Assembly (NCBI GenBank): GCA_007026445.1
Contig: VDMD01000030.1
Span: 62,001-126,000 of the forward strand
DNA length: 64,000 bases
Direction of reading: 5' to 3'
From: Schizophyllum amplum
Lineage: Eukaryota > Basidiomycota > Agaricomycetes > Agaricales > Schizophyllaceae
Of this stretch, positions 10,382 through 22,117 are shown in pieces. The notes under the pieces are model-generated. The model was not told the origin of the DNA, searched no databases, and saw only the letters and a list, made by a program, of their open reading frames with translations. How positions within the stretch are numbered: the first letter of the stretch is position 1; each line of letters starts with the position of its first letter. The position numbers and the translations under genes were made by a program.

Positions 10382-13116
10382 CTATTTGGTTTCCGGAGCC
10401 TTCCTAACCGAGTTGACCCTCCGCCTTTTCGGCGCCTTCTTGCAATGAGCACAGTACCACGCGGTGATGTCCTGCAGGTCTGGGATCTCTTTCGTGACGC
10501 ATGCGAGGTGAAACTGAGTAGGAGGCATGTCAGCTATCACCGCTTGCTAAGGCATGGTGAAGCACGTACGTATCGTGTCGTGCAGTCGCGGCCCCTGCAT
10601 CGAACGGTGTTGTTCTCTTCCGCAACCTCGCCGCAGTAGCACTTGTTCTCCGTGTAATCAGGCTCTGGATCACTCTCCAATGCATGCTTGAGAGACCGCG
10701 GAAATGCGACCCCAGATGCCCCCAAAGGCCGAGCAGACGCAGCGGCGGGCCGCTTGACAGAAAGCCGTGTTATGCGCTTGTCTTGGGCCGGTGCCATCTG
10801 AGCTGGTGCGCTCGCTGTGGAAGGCGTGGGCTGGTGGGATGTGTCCGTAGTGGGAGGCGGACCCATTACAGGGGTGGCAGATTCCCTATGCGTGCCTGCC
10901 AATGCTGCATGGTCAGTACGAACTTGAGGATTGACAAAAGTCTTGGAATCGTACCGGAAGTGGCACCGGTGGCACTGTCATTGTCATCCTCGAGAAGTGA
11001 TGCAGCGCTTGTTTCGTCCAAGACGCCTTCGGGCACCTCGGTCGGTGGCTGAGTAGGGACGGCCGTTACTTGAGCGACTTGTCCCGAGTGGAAGTCAGCG
11101 GGGACGGGAACCTGAGCAGGAGCGGGCGGTGCTGTGGACTCCGTGAGACGAAGAGCGTCGGCGTGCCGTGTCAGAATCTCGATAAACTCCTTATACGTGC
11201 ATCGCGTATCCTGCCGCATGACGAGTTTCCGAAGCTCGAGTACGCAGGGCTTGATGTCTTCGAAATATGGGTGGAAAGTGTCCTCGAGGAAACGGCGGAA
11301 AGGGTCGTCCTGCGACCTGAGACTCATCATAACTTGCTTGACGCTGCCAGCAATTCGCTTGTTGTCGTGCATCCATAGGCCCAGCTCCGACTCCAGGAGC
11401 GAGAAGCCCTCGCGGAGGGTACCGTTAGGACCGGCGTAACACGCTCCAATATTGATGAGTATATAGAGGAACGACTCGAGGTCGTAGTAGTACGCGGGCT
11501 TGTAGATTCCGCCGAAGTTGAGGAGATCGCACGCAACGAAGAACGTCGGACACTTGAGTGGAGATAATTAATATCTTTTTCAACAGGAATATAATCAAGA
11601 CGCACACTTCGATGGCCCTTAGCTGACACCTGCGTTTCATCGTGTGGGTCACGAATGAATTGCGCATAGTTGAAATCAATGAGCAAGCCCTTGCGGGAGC
11701 CAGAGGGATATGCGCTGTTCAGCACTATATTCTTGTCGCTGATGTCTGTGTGGAGTATCTTCGCGTTGTCATGAAGATCTTGGTGGGCTGGAAGTGCATA
11801 TATCAGCTGACAGACAGTGACCGGAGTATGTGAAATTTCAACTTACTTGCGACGGCGTCTCGTATGGCGAAGAGCAGTTCTGACTTGGAGGCGAAGCAAT
11901 GCAGCGGGACGCCATGGCCCTCTTCGACGAGACGGGCGTGGTCTCGAACTTCGTACGGACTGAGCTCCTTAGCGCCAGGAAGTCGTTCACGAAGATTCTC
12001 GGTAGAGATGGGTTTCTCGTCAAGCTTGAGGACCTCGTAGGCAACAAGTTTGGGCACGCCAGATATTTCGTTGTCTTCCGCGTGCTGGAGGTACACATCT
12101 TCGGTGTGCTTTCGGCTTCGATCGATCCATGAGCTCTTGATCACGACCCGGACACCTGGATCAGCCGAAGTGGGCCAGCAGAGCCAGCAAACGGTGCCTA
12201 GACCCGTAATTCCCGGTTGTTTGTCGAGTCTTTCCAGGATTTTGTACTCCTTGTTCTCGACGGTGACGAAGCGCGAGCCGTGCTCGTCGACCCGAATGGT
12301 TGGGTCGTATCCCAGATAACGCTTGTCCAGTAGAGTGAGTCCGAGTACCACACGAAGGAAGAGCAGTGGTTCTGCATGAATGTCGATGGCCTCCGATTGT
12401 AGGCATCCAGAGCGGTCGTAGTACGTGGTAAACATCTTCTGTCCGGTTATGGCGATCCCGACGTGATAGTCACGGTCATCTTGAGAAGTCAGACTGTTCA
12501 TGCCTCCGTCGTGAAGCTGTGTTGTCGCGGCATCCGCACTGGAGATATTCGACTTGTGCTGGAGATCAGCACCCAATGTGTTCCATGATTTATCCTCGCC
12601 CCAGACGACATTTACAATGTCCGGCTTTCGATGCAGAATACCCGCAGGAAAGATCGTGTCGCGGAAATTCGCAGACCAGCGCCGCTCGGCTGGGATTGCT
12701 ATACCGTGAGACTCGAAGACGTCGCGACCAAGTTTACCCAGACCATCGAGGAACAATGCAATCGGAAGCTCTTGATGTGCAACGGAGAACTGGGGCGCGT
12801 CCAGCCACTCCTGTTTTTTTGGATCGTACAGCGGCATTGGCGACATCTCGTTCATGCAGTCGAAGAGCTTGTCTATGGGCATGGACTCCGGGAAAGCACT
12901 GTCAGGAAACAGGAGCTCGTTGAGGCCCTTGACATTCAGCTCAATGGCATCCTTCAGCTCGTCGGCAATGAGCTTGTCTGCGTGTTCATGATATCCGATG
13001 GGATGTGTCTTGAGTGAATCGTGCGCCGCTTGCATGGATGCAATGACGGCCTTAGGATAGGATGAGAGCTTGGTCTTCAGCGGAGAGACTTCAACTGGTC
13101 GAGGTACAAATATCAT
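10382..13116 (-). CDS. FunK1 protein kinase with C-terminal PHD finger (intact)
   Basis: Predicted nuclear Ser/Thr-type kinase fused to a PHD zinc finger. Exons (minus): 13116-11847, 11787-11606, 11552-10955, 10895-10570 and 10513-10382. All junctions keep phase and give 835 residues. The N-terminal domain has PD (165-166) and DLQ (184-186), then QDDRDYHVG. The kinase has VIK (K327), LHTDISDKN (D438, N443), LIDFN (D461) and DLESFLYIL after the third exon start. The PHD ligands are C769, C771, C783, C788, H794, C797, C813 and C816, spaced like ING-type PHD fingers. The tail is basic (KKAPKRRR). The start was chosen as the first ATG of the long open exon. It is divergent from the kinase at 13643, 526 bp away. 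Kinase substrates and histone ligand are unknown. Confidence 0.88.
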
Positions 13117-13642
13117 CGCGGCAGCTTTGAGTGGCGAGGCTGCTAAACGATCCTAACATGGTTCAGCAAGTATATCTGATCTGCCTTAAGGCCACGCACC
13201 ACAATGTTCCAAAATTCCAGATGCGACGGAGAAAATGCAGTGGCAGTCGGTCTTTGGGATGACGGTGGAAGTCAAGGTGAAAGACGATCAACATTCGAAT
13301 TTGGCGTTCATTATCCTTGGCCCGTCACGTGTGCTGTTTGAAGGCACGAGACGGTCACGTGCATACTGGCGGGCGCGTGAGAACGTGGTATTTGTACCTG
13401 CTTGTTGTCACAGCAGTCACAATCACGGCTTCGAACTCGACCACCATCATCCTCGCCACTCATATTCGTCTAATCCACGGAACGCTCTTGCCGGCATCCG
13501 TACCTTTCGACTTGTGTATCGGAACCTCATTACAATCTTGCCCATATCTGCGCAACTGCTACAGCAAATCCATCCTCGAAGGTACGTCAGTAACACGAAG
13601 GTATCGGGGTATCCCCATTACTTATGCCAATTGTAGAGAGCC
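13117..13642. promoter_or_regulatory. Bidirectional intergenic promoter
   Basis: Separates two head-to-head FunK1 genes. Contains two CACGTG palindromes (13326-13331, 13356-13361), CCACCATCATC on the plus strand (13441-13451) and CCACCGTCATC on the minus strand (13268-13258), one copy pointing to each gene. The plus-side half from about 13390 matches the region upstream of the paralogue at 27797. Confidence 0.5.
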
Positions 13643-15964
13643 ATGCAGTCCGTGAACTGCGCGCAGGACATACCTACAGATGAGAAGAGCCACAACAATG
13701 GCACAGCCCATCCAGCGAACCGAACCACCTCATCGACGTGCAAGCCCGGCATTCCCGTTCCCTATCCCCGCGCGCCTTTGGCCAGTATCGGGATCCAAGT
13801 TCTTCCAAATACCCTCAGCGTAGATGAATACTGCATCTCTGAGACGGAGGGCGCTTCTGTTGAAGTTGTCGGCTTCCTTCACGAACTATACCCCGAGGAC
13901 ATGTTTGCCGCTCGCCCAAACACCGTGGTGAACGCTATGCAAAAGAACCTCTTCGACATGCAAGCACGGAGATGGCGAGACTATCCCCCGTCAGATCCTT
14001 CCAGCCAACCGGAAGACGCAACGGTCGCATTCCTCAACGAGCTCACTCGATCCTCCTGGCGTGTGTACGCGGCGCTCAAGAAACAACTTCCGGATTTCGC
14101 CCGCCAGTGGGTTGTGACCAGCAGTACTCGGAATCTCCTGAATGGAGAGCCTTCACAGGTGCCCGGCATCGCGCTCGTATATGCAGGGCTGAAGTCGGTG
14201 CAATGGGCCGACATCCTCTGCGACGTACAAATCGTCTCCAGCGTCGAGCAAATGCCGGAGGCCTTGCGCCGTCTCACCTGCGGTGCTGCCAACGTGTTCG
14301 CATCGCAAGGAGATCGCTTCTTCCATATCGGCATCGCTCTCGCGGGCGACTCTTTCCAGGTCGCTTACTTCGATCGAGCGGGACGCGTCCTGTCCGGTAT
14401 ACGCGACGTCAATCTCAGCTGCGTTCTCTTTACGAAGGTCTTGATGGGTCTCACGATGCTCGACGCGTCGTACTGCGGCAAGGACACCTCGATCACGTCG
14501 CGCGGCGGCCAGTTCTTTGTGACCGTCGGTGGTCTGGAGTACAGGATCGTCGAGACTCTGTCCATCGTCAAGGAGATATGCGGACGAGGTACGGTATGCT
14601 GGCGCTGTCGCCGCTCGGACAGCGACAAAGACTACGTTATCAAGAACATCTGGGCAGATAAACGGCAACACCCTACCGAGGGCGACTTCCTCCGAATGGC
14701 ATCCTCGATCGACGGTATAGCGAACCTCGTTTGCGATGAGCCTGTTCCGTGGCCCCACGACGAGCAGCGGACGACGGTTTGGCTGCGCGACCTAGTGCAA
14801 GGCCCTGACCGTGCGGATGTCCTCAGCGGTGTTCCTCATCTGGAGCTTCGCCGTCTCGTGTTCGACCAGTATGGGAAGCCGCTCGAGGAGTTCGCTACTA
14901 AGGACGAGCTCCTACTCGCTCTCCGGGACGCTGTCGAAGGTGCGTTTGCTGAATTACAAATTACGATGATGGCGCTGACTCGACTCGTAGCGCACGAGCA
15001 GCTTTACGCCACGAAAGACGTCCTCCACTGTGATATCAGCGATAACAACATCCTACTACGCGAAGTGCCCGGATCGTCGCGCCGTCGGGGGCTGTTGATC
15101 GATTTGGACTCCGCCGTCGTAGCCAAGCTAGATGGAGAGTATAAGCGAGCACCCACGGGCCGTACGGCGGTAAGTCTAATATAACATGGACAATCGTACT
15201 ACGGCTGACGAGTGCGCGCTCAGGGGACGTTGCCTTTTACCGCCTGCGCTATTCTTCTCACTCCAGACACCGTTGCGCATTCGCTGTGGCACGACTTGGA
15301 GTCCATTCTCTACGTGCTCATGTTCGTCTGCGCGAGCTACGCCGGACCGTCCAACACTCCACGGACCGACGTCGACGTGCGCTCACTGAAGATAGGACTT
15401 TGGCTCGATGGAAATGTGAGCCACAAGACGATAGTCATGTACCAATACGACGACGATGAATTCCGCGAGTTCCTGGATCAGAACTTCCACCCGTACTTCG
15501 ATGACCTCAAGGAGCTAGTGCTTGACTTGCGAACAGCCATCGCCCGCACTAAATTTGCAACTCATCGCGTCTTCCTTGATATCTTCGACCGCCATATCCG
15601 ACGAAGACAATCATCCGACGAACACCCGGCCCCGTCCGCTAGCCAATGTGCCGCTTCCTGCCCCTCTGGCAAGGAGGACGACAGCGAGGAACAAGACGCG
15701 CCCGAGCGATCTGCGGCCGATGATCCACAGGACGACGGGACCGTCATGCCGCCACCGCCTACGCCGCGCGAGAAAGTGTCTTCATCGTCGTCGCACGCCA
15801 GCGATGACTCAGAGGTCACTCTTGTCGAACCGCGCCGCCCTTACCAGGCGACGAAGGAGACGTGCCCTGTAATTGCTCGGAGCTCGCCGTCGCCGAAGCG
15901 TAAAGCTGTTGGGGAGCAAACAACGCACTCGCCCAAGCGGCAGAAGGTGGACCATGTCGATTAG
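13643..15964 (+). CDS. FunK1 protein kinase, nuclear-tail type (intact)
   Basis: Exons 13643-14939, 14991-15169 and 15224-15964 give 738 residues in phase. The N-terminal domain ends with WADILCDVQIV (DVQ 194-196), GAANVFASQGDRFFHIG and FDRAGRVL. The kinase has CWRCR then VIK (K334), LHCDISDNN (D447, N452), LLIDLD (D470) and HDLES (515-519). The C-terminus is acidic and Ser/Pro-rich and ends in a bipartite basic motif (SPKRK ... SPKRQKVDHVD), suggesting nuclear location. The first intron can be read through in frame here, but the near-identical copy at 27797 has a stop in it, which supports splicing. No PHD finger. The substrate is unknown. Confidence 0.88.
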
Positions 15965-17533
15965 GCCTGGCGTCCTCTGTTCCCAGGCCTGGCGTCTGGG
16001 TGGAGAAGAGGAACGAAGAGCCATACGATCGACGAGCACTGTCCCATTACGTACTCCATGCCGGCGGAACTCGCGATTCATGTATCGTCGTTGCTGAGGT
16101 CAACGCACTGTCGGGTCTTGCGAAGCAGCTTGAGCTGGCAAGGCATGTACACGGGCGCCATACTGCGCGTCCGTTGAGGGAAGGAGAAGGATTGATGAGG
16201 AGACGGCGGGACGTGGCGCCGCGGGAAACAGAGAATCGGTGAATATACCACTTATGTATGTCGATGGGCAAGTTCAAATCACTTCCATTTTCATGTACTG
16301 TAATAATTTTCGCGAGCCTCTACTGGGTTCAGAATCGAGTTACTGTCGTTCTGCACGAGCGTGTACGCCATGGATTGTCATTGGTCACGTGCAGGACGTC
16401 GTCGCTACCTACAGTAACACAGTACACTGTACAGTTGTTGCACGTCGGTGCCTCGCGCGTCAAGTTGGTGGCTCACACGCTCAACCCGTCATCGCGCAAG
16501 ATGGACCATCTGGTATTCCCAAAGTAGATGCCATTATGGTTAGAAATACGATGAAGCTGTACATACTAACCTACCTATTAAGCAAGCGCAAACTGACCGG
16601 TCGACATGCTCATTCTGTAATCAGGGCACTCGTGAAGGCGACATCGAGCGTGCACAGGTTAGCGACGCCTACCTACCATCAGTGGCGCCAAGCTTCAGCA
16701 AGAGATGTTGAACTTCTGCGCCAGCGTCTAATCTCTGACGACCTGCGTGATTATCATGTGCTTTAAGCCGGCCTCAAAATGCATCCGGAAAGCACCCATC
16801 GGCACGTCCCTCCGCATGAGGCTGACGGGCGAGCAGAATCGTGATTAGACATGCTGCCAAGAAATCAATGAGGCTACGCGTGAGCAAGAGATGTGCTGAC
16901 GTACATACCCTCATTGCTTTCACGGAGATGTAAAAGGCGCGCTATACTGCCGTCTGAGGACCATGATGGAGGTAGCAGCATAAACACTGTCATGTGAGCC
17001 TGACGACGTGGACGGCCTCTTCCCCTCGTTGAGCGCGTCACGTCGATAAACAACGCTGGTGCAGGAGGTTGATCTTATTGCACGTGGATCTGAGCCTGGC
17101 GCCATTGGGAATGTATGTCGTCGCAGTTGCTCTTCGTGCTGTCCGCGCAATGTCGACACTGGCGTCAATCCTACCTCCACCGCGCAAGCCCTTTAGCGTC
17201 CATGGTACGATCGCCGACAGCGCCTGCATCCGGGAGCATGAGCATGCGAGGAATATTGAGTAGATGAAGGGCATGAGCAGGGGAGATGAGATGAGGCGTG
17301 ACGAAGGGGTCATCAGAACGATCGAGCAAAGTGGTGAAAGCATGCCGGAAGAGAGGTCTGGATACAAGTGAACAGCAGTTATGAAAGGGGAGGGTTGCGG
17401 GGGACCGTGAGGATGATGAGAGGTACGAGGCGAAGACGCGACAGAAAGATGCAGGCCATATTCGGCTTCCCGCCCTTCGATGGTCGCTCTGCAATGCCCT
17501 CACAAAGTGGACAATCACTCACGTTAACTCCTC

Positions 17534-18245
17534 TTACTTCGTCCGGTGCGGTAGGTGCAGAACGTGGTTGCCGAGCTCGATGCCGGAGCGCAGGTATGCA
17601 CCGATCATCTTCGCGATAGAGGTGGTGCGGTCTGTGGGGAGCGGTTAGGTTCTGGGCGGTGTCATGCGACTGGGCGGAGGGAGGGATGGAAGCAGAGCGA
17701 GGGATGCTAAGCAGGCACGATGGTAAGAGAGGAAGAAGGCGCGGGTAGAGTAGATGCGCCCGCGCGAGAAGGATGAGGGGAAAGCGCGTGGACGTACTGG
17801 ACAACGTAAAAGGGGATGAGCAAATTGTGAAGAAACAGGCCGCCGATATGCTTGGCGAGACAGGGAGAGTGAGGGGAGTGGGTCGAACGAGGAGAGGGCG
17901 ACGAGACGTGCCGCCATCTCCAGCCCAAACAGCCCGTTTGTCTGTCTCGTCCAGCCCAGCCTAACCTCATTGCCTGTCCGCGCCACCGCGACCCAGCGAG
18001 ACCAGATACCCGTCAGCGCAAGTAAAAGCCTCGTCGAGACCTCGCCAGCCACACACGCACGGGTATCAGCCAAAACTCACCAGGAAACTTCATCAGCTCG
18101 ACTTTCACGTCCTTTCCCCCGCGAGCTGCTCTGTCAACACCGTCGCCTGCGTCAACTGATCCGAGCGGTCGTGACCCTCGATAACGATGGATATGCCGCG
18201 GGTAGGCGCGGTGCTTCGAGCGGTATTGCTGGAGCCGTGAGACAT
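17534..18245 (-). pseudogene. Thymidylate kinase 5' fragment, copy 1
   Basis: Exon 1 (about 18245-18081) reads GISIVIEGHDRSDQLTQATV then EQLAGE and, after a 1-nt slip in a G run, KDVKVELMKFP. Exon 2 (17631-17534) completes the split codon as DRTTSIAKMIGAYLRSGIEL and stops after HLPHRTK. These are the first about 75 residues of dTMP kinase (phosphate-binding EGxDRSGKSTQ and DRTTxIGxxIxxYL). The GKS of the P-loop is replaced by DQL, so it cannot be active. The intron of about 450 bp is unusually long. The remaining two thirds of the enzyme are absent. Confidence 0.75.
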
Positions 18246-18800
18246 CTCTCGGGACGATGTCTGTTGCTGTCGATAAGGCGTTGCTAGTGAGGTTATCTTG
18301 CTGTCTGTTGGTGTTCCTATGCCTGGCGTCGACAAGGCGAGCCTCAGGAATCGACGCAGAAATGTTACATGATGAGCGGAGGGAACAAAGACTCAGATCC
18401 AGAATCTGTCGCGTTGCGTAACGTCACGCGACGCGTTCGTGACGCTGGAGCCACAACCGGCGCACACACCGAATTTTGCTGAGAGACATATATGCAGTTA
18501 TTATACACAGATCAAATCCACACGCTCTCTCGAACCGCCTGCACTCTAGAGAATGACAGGCGGGCCACTCTACCTGGCGAGTGCCCCTCCCGTAATCCTC
18601 CGCTCCCCGGCCGCGGTGCTCTCGAGCTGGCGTGATCTGCGAGTCCGAGCTCATCTGCGCTGCTTCGGCTTTCCGAGCGCCTGTGGCAGCGGTGACAGGA
18701 GATCGTATCGGCTCGGCATGCATACGTCGGTGGATGCATGATTACAATTCGCGCGCCGCACTGCGCGAGCCCGTCTTCCTCCTCGCCCACAGCAGTACGG

Positions 18801-19834
18801 TTAGTCCATATGAGCCATTTTGCGCCGCTTGGACGGGCGAGTCATGCGCCCCGTGTCGGGACTGCGTTCCCAGACGACGAAGCTCTCGACATGGATGTCT
18901 TCCTTTGCCGCCTGATTAGAGTAGAGCTGTTCGACCAGGGTGCGGTCGGAGTTGTCGCTCGTATCAGACGAGCCGTCGGCGCGCGTTCGGCCGTGGAACG
19001 GTATAGCTATCGTATCGTCCTTGAGAAAGTCGGCCACAACGTGGTCGTTCTCGTCGCGCTTCCTCTTCGCCCCTGCTCGAGGCGTGTGGCCGACAGAAGA
19101 GGTACCCCCGTCCGTCCTCGGATGCGTCGCCGTTACGTCCTCGCCCGCAGATTGACGAGCCCGAAGATGTCGATCGAATACGTCGAGCACAGCGCTGTGA
19201 GTGGGATACTCGTCCCAGGTACGCATAATGAGCGTACGCAGCTCGCCCACGAAGTCCTTCAGATCGTCGAAGTACGGGTGGAAGACCTCGTCCTGGAACT
19301 TGCGGAACTCCTGGTCATTATAACTGCACATGATCACGAACTTCGTGAGGCCATCTCCGGTCAGCCACGGACCTAGCGCCGAGGCGCGCAGATCGAAGTC
19401 TTTGCGGGGCGTGTTCGAGGGGCCAGCGTAGCTCGCGCAGATGAAGATGAGGACATAAAGGAATGACTCTAGGTCATGCCACGGCGCGTGTGCCGCACGG
19501 AATCGAAGGATATCGCAAGCCATGAAAGGAAGGGTACCCTAAGTATACACTTGTCAGTCAGATTGAGCTACCATAGGAAATTGTCGACGTACTGCACTGC
19601 GGCCTAGCGGTCCCACCTTGAACCCTTCCTGAAGCTCGACTGCAGCTGCGCAGTCCAGATCAATAAGAATGCCCCGACGGCGCGACGCCCCCGCTGGCTC
19701 GTGTAACAGTATGTTGTTGTCGCTGATATCGCAATGAAGGACGTCTTCGTTCTCATAAAGACACTCATGAGCTGCGAGTAATCAGTACAAAATCAATAGC
19801 TATGTGAGGCTCGCTCACCATGGATCGCGTCTCG
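18801..19834 (-). pseudogene. FunK1 kinase 3' half, truncated by duplication breakpoint
   Basis: Exon 3 (19538-18801) and exon 2 (19771-19593) are open and carry LHCDISDNN, GILIDLD, PFMACDIL, HDLESFLYVL and a basic C-terminus (SKRRKMAHMD). Only about 16 nt of exon 1 remain (19834-19819) before similarity to the complete copy (32651-34992) breaks. The whole N-terminal domain and the ATP lysine are missing, so no functional kinase is expected. The break lies directly against the 3' end of the gene at 19860. Confidence 0.85.
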
Positions 19835-19859
19835 ATCGCCTGAAGAGCGATAGATGCGC

Positions 19860-22117
19860 TCATTCAGCATGGTCGACCTTCTTGCGCTTCGACAAGCGGG
19901 GCGACCTCTCCATGCTCGCCTTCCGCTTACTCGCGGATGAATTGGCGTACTCCTTCGTCTTCGTCCCCTTCTCCTCAGACGTATGGCACGGCTCGACAAA
20001 GGTGCCCTCCGAGTCATCGCTGCTGCGAGGGTGAAACGAAGATGCGCTTGTTTGTGTGGTTTGCGTGGAAGATGAGGCGCTTGATGCTGCATCGTCTGCC
20101 GCAGGGAAAGTGCCTCTTTCCCGCTTCTGTCGTTCCTCGGCGCTGCTGCACTCGGCGACAGTAGCGAGCTCGCGTGCGCCCTGCTCCAATGCCGATGCAC
20201 GCTCGCGCTCAGACCGCAGAGGCTGGATATGCCGATCGAGAACATCGAGCACGTCGTGGTGCGTCACCTTCCTGTCCCAATTGCGCAAGATTACCGTCCG
20301 AAGCTCGCATACGAGATCCTTCAGGTCGTCGAAGTACGGGTCGAAGACGTTGTCCAGGAACGTCCGGAACTGGGTGTCCTCGTACTCGTACATGATGAGG
20401 GCCTTCCGGTCGCCGTCTCCCGTCATCCAAGCGCTCATTGGCGAGTCGCGCAGATCGAAATTCTTGCGAGGCGTATCAGAGGGACCGGAGTAAGTCGCGC
20501 ATATGATCATCAAGACGTAGAGGAAGGACTCCAGATCATGCCACGGGCCATGCGCGACGCGGTCGGAATATTGAACAATGTCGCACGCCATATAAGGCAG
20601 AGTACCCTAGGCAAGTTTGTCAGCGCGGAAGCTCGAACTACCAGCGGGTACGTACCGCTCTGCGTCCTATTGGACCAACTTTGTGCTCTCCCTTGACAAT
20701 GATGGCACAGTCGAGGTCTATGAGAAGCCCTCGCCGTAGCGGCGACCCCGGCTGGTCATGCATCATGACGTTGTTGTCGCTGATGTCGCAATGTAACACG
20801 TTCTTCCAATCATAGAGATCCCAATGGGCTACCAGATCCATTAGTACACATTCCGAAAGATCGCGTGTCAGGCTCACCTTTAATCGAGTCGCGCAGAACA
20901 GATAGAAGCTCTTCCTTCGAAGAGAAATGCTTCAGCGATTGAGCATACGGCTTGAGTACGAGGCGGCGGAGTTCAAGTTGCGGGATTAGGCTCAGGAGAG
21001 CACACCGCTCGGACGACTGCTTCAATATGTCACGCAACGTCGTCGTCGCATAAGGCGACCCGTCAGGTCGAAGCACCGATTCCTCGCAGACCAATGATGC
21101 TACGCCATTGATTCTGCGTGCCATTTCGAGGAGCTCGCCCTCCGTCGTGCGTCGCTCCTTGTCGGCCCATACGTTTTTGACAACGAAGTCCTGGTCGTTT
21201 TCCGGTAGGCGGCACCGCCAGCAGGTAGTTCGTCCACCGATATCCCTGTTGATGGACAGCGTCTCGACGATTTCGTACTCCAAGTTACCGATGGTCACGA
21301 AGCGCCGACCGTCGCGAGAGACAATCGTCGGGTCTTTCCCGCCATAGACTTCGTCGAGGAGCGTGAGTCCCATCACGATGCGGACGAGGATGACCGGATT
21401 GTCGTGGATATTGTATGGGGTAGACGTGACAAGCCCCGCGCGGTCATAGCAAGCAAGCTGGATGACGTCGCCTGCTATTGCGAGACCCACGTGGAAGAGT
21501 CGGTCCTGTTGAGTTGCAAAAACGTTCGCGGCGCCGCTGGACAAGCGCCGAAGGGCTAGCGGCAAGAGCTCCGGCCCGGTCACGATCTGCACATCGCAAA
21601 GTACATCCGCCCACTGCACCTCTTCCAGGCCTGCTTCAACAAGCGCGATGCCGGTCACTTGGCCAGAGGGGCCGTCCAGAGATGTTCGCGTGCTCTCAGT
21701 GACGATCCACTGGCGCGGAGTAGTGGGGATTGGACATTTCATAGTAAGATGGCCAAGCGAGCAGCAGCGAGTGACTTTATTGAGAAACTTGCCGAAAGCG
21801 CGATATTGGCGGTCCGAGTCGGCATAGAGAGAGGGCGAGGAATAGCCGATCCACTTGCCCTCTTCCACGCTGTACAAGGGAATCCTGGCGAGACCTCCGC
21901 CGATGACACTAGGAGGTGCAGGAAAGACGCTGTTGGGGTACATTGTGGTGATCATGCCACAGATTTGAACAGAAGCTTCCTCGAGGTCGGCAGCCGCGTC
22001 GTTCTCCAAAAACGCGTGCAATTCAAGCACACAGATGTGTGAGCGCTCGGGGAGCTTCGAGTAAGGGTAAGGGCGGGCGGAAGTCGCTGGTGGTTTGCCG
22101 ACCGCTGACTTGTTCAT
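19860..22117 (-). CDS. FunK1 protein kinase, nuclear-tail type (intact)
   Basis: Exons (minus) 22117-20878, 20828-20656 and 20606-19860 give 719 residues in phase. Domain order: an N-terminal region with LEEASVQICGM; WADVLCDVQIV, GAANVFATQQDRLFHVG; CWRCR; FVVKNVW (ATP lysine); LHCDISDNN (catalytic D428); LLIDLD; PYMACDIV; HDLESFLYVL; and a Ser-rich tail ending SKRKKVDHAE. Closest relative in the window is 25047-27347. The start is the first ATG of the open exon; no upstream coding similarity is seen. Confidence 0.87.

Larger units (their letters stand above)
13390..19835 (+). repeat. Segmental duplication, copy 1
   Basis: Collinear with about 27600-33695. It comprises a plus-strand FunK1 gene, about 2.8 kb of non-coding sequence, a thymidylate kinase fragment (minus) and a FunK1 3' half (minus). 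Coding parts are nearly identical over long stretches; non-coding parts are more diverged, with indels. Match ends abruptly at about 19835, inside exon 1 of the minus-strand kinase, 25 bp before the stop of the next gene. The stretches 15965-17533 and 18262-18800 show no gene of their own. Confidence 0.8.

Noticed and set aside
14940..14990. Reading the first kinase exon through intron 1 in the 13643 gene
   Set aside because: The stretch has a GT donor and AG acceptor at the family position, and the near-identical copy at 28999-29049 carries a stop. It is an intron that happens to be open.
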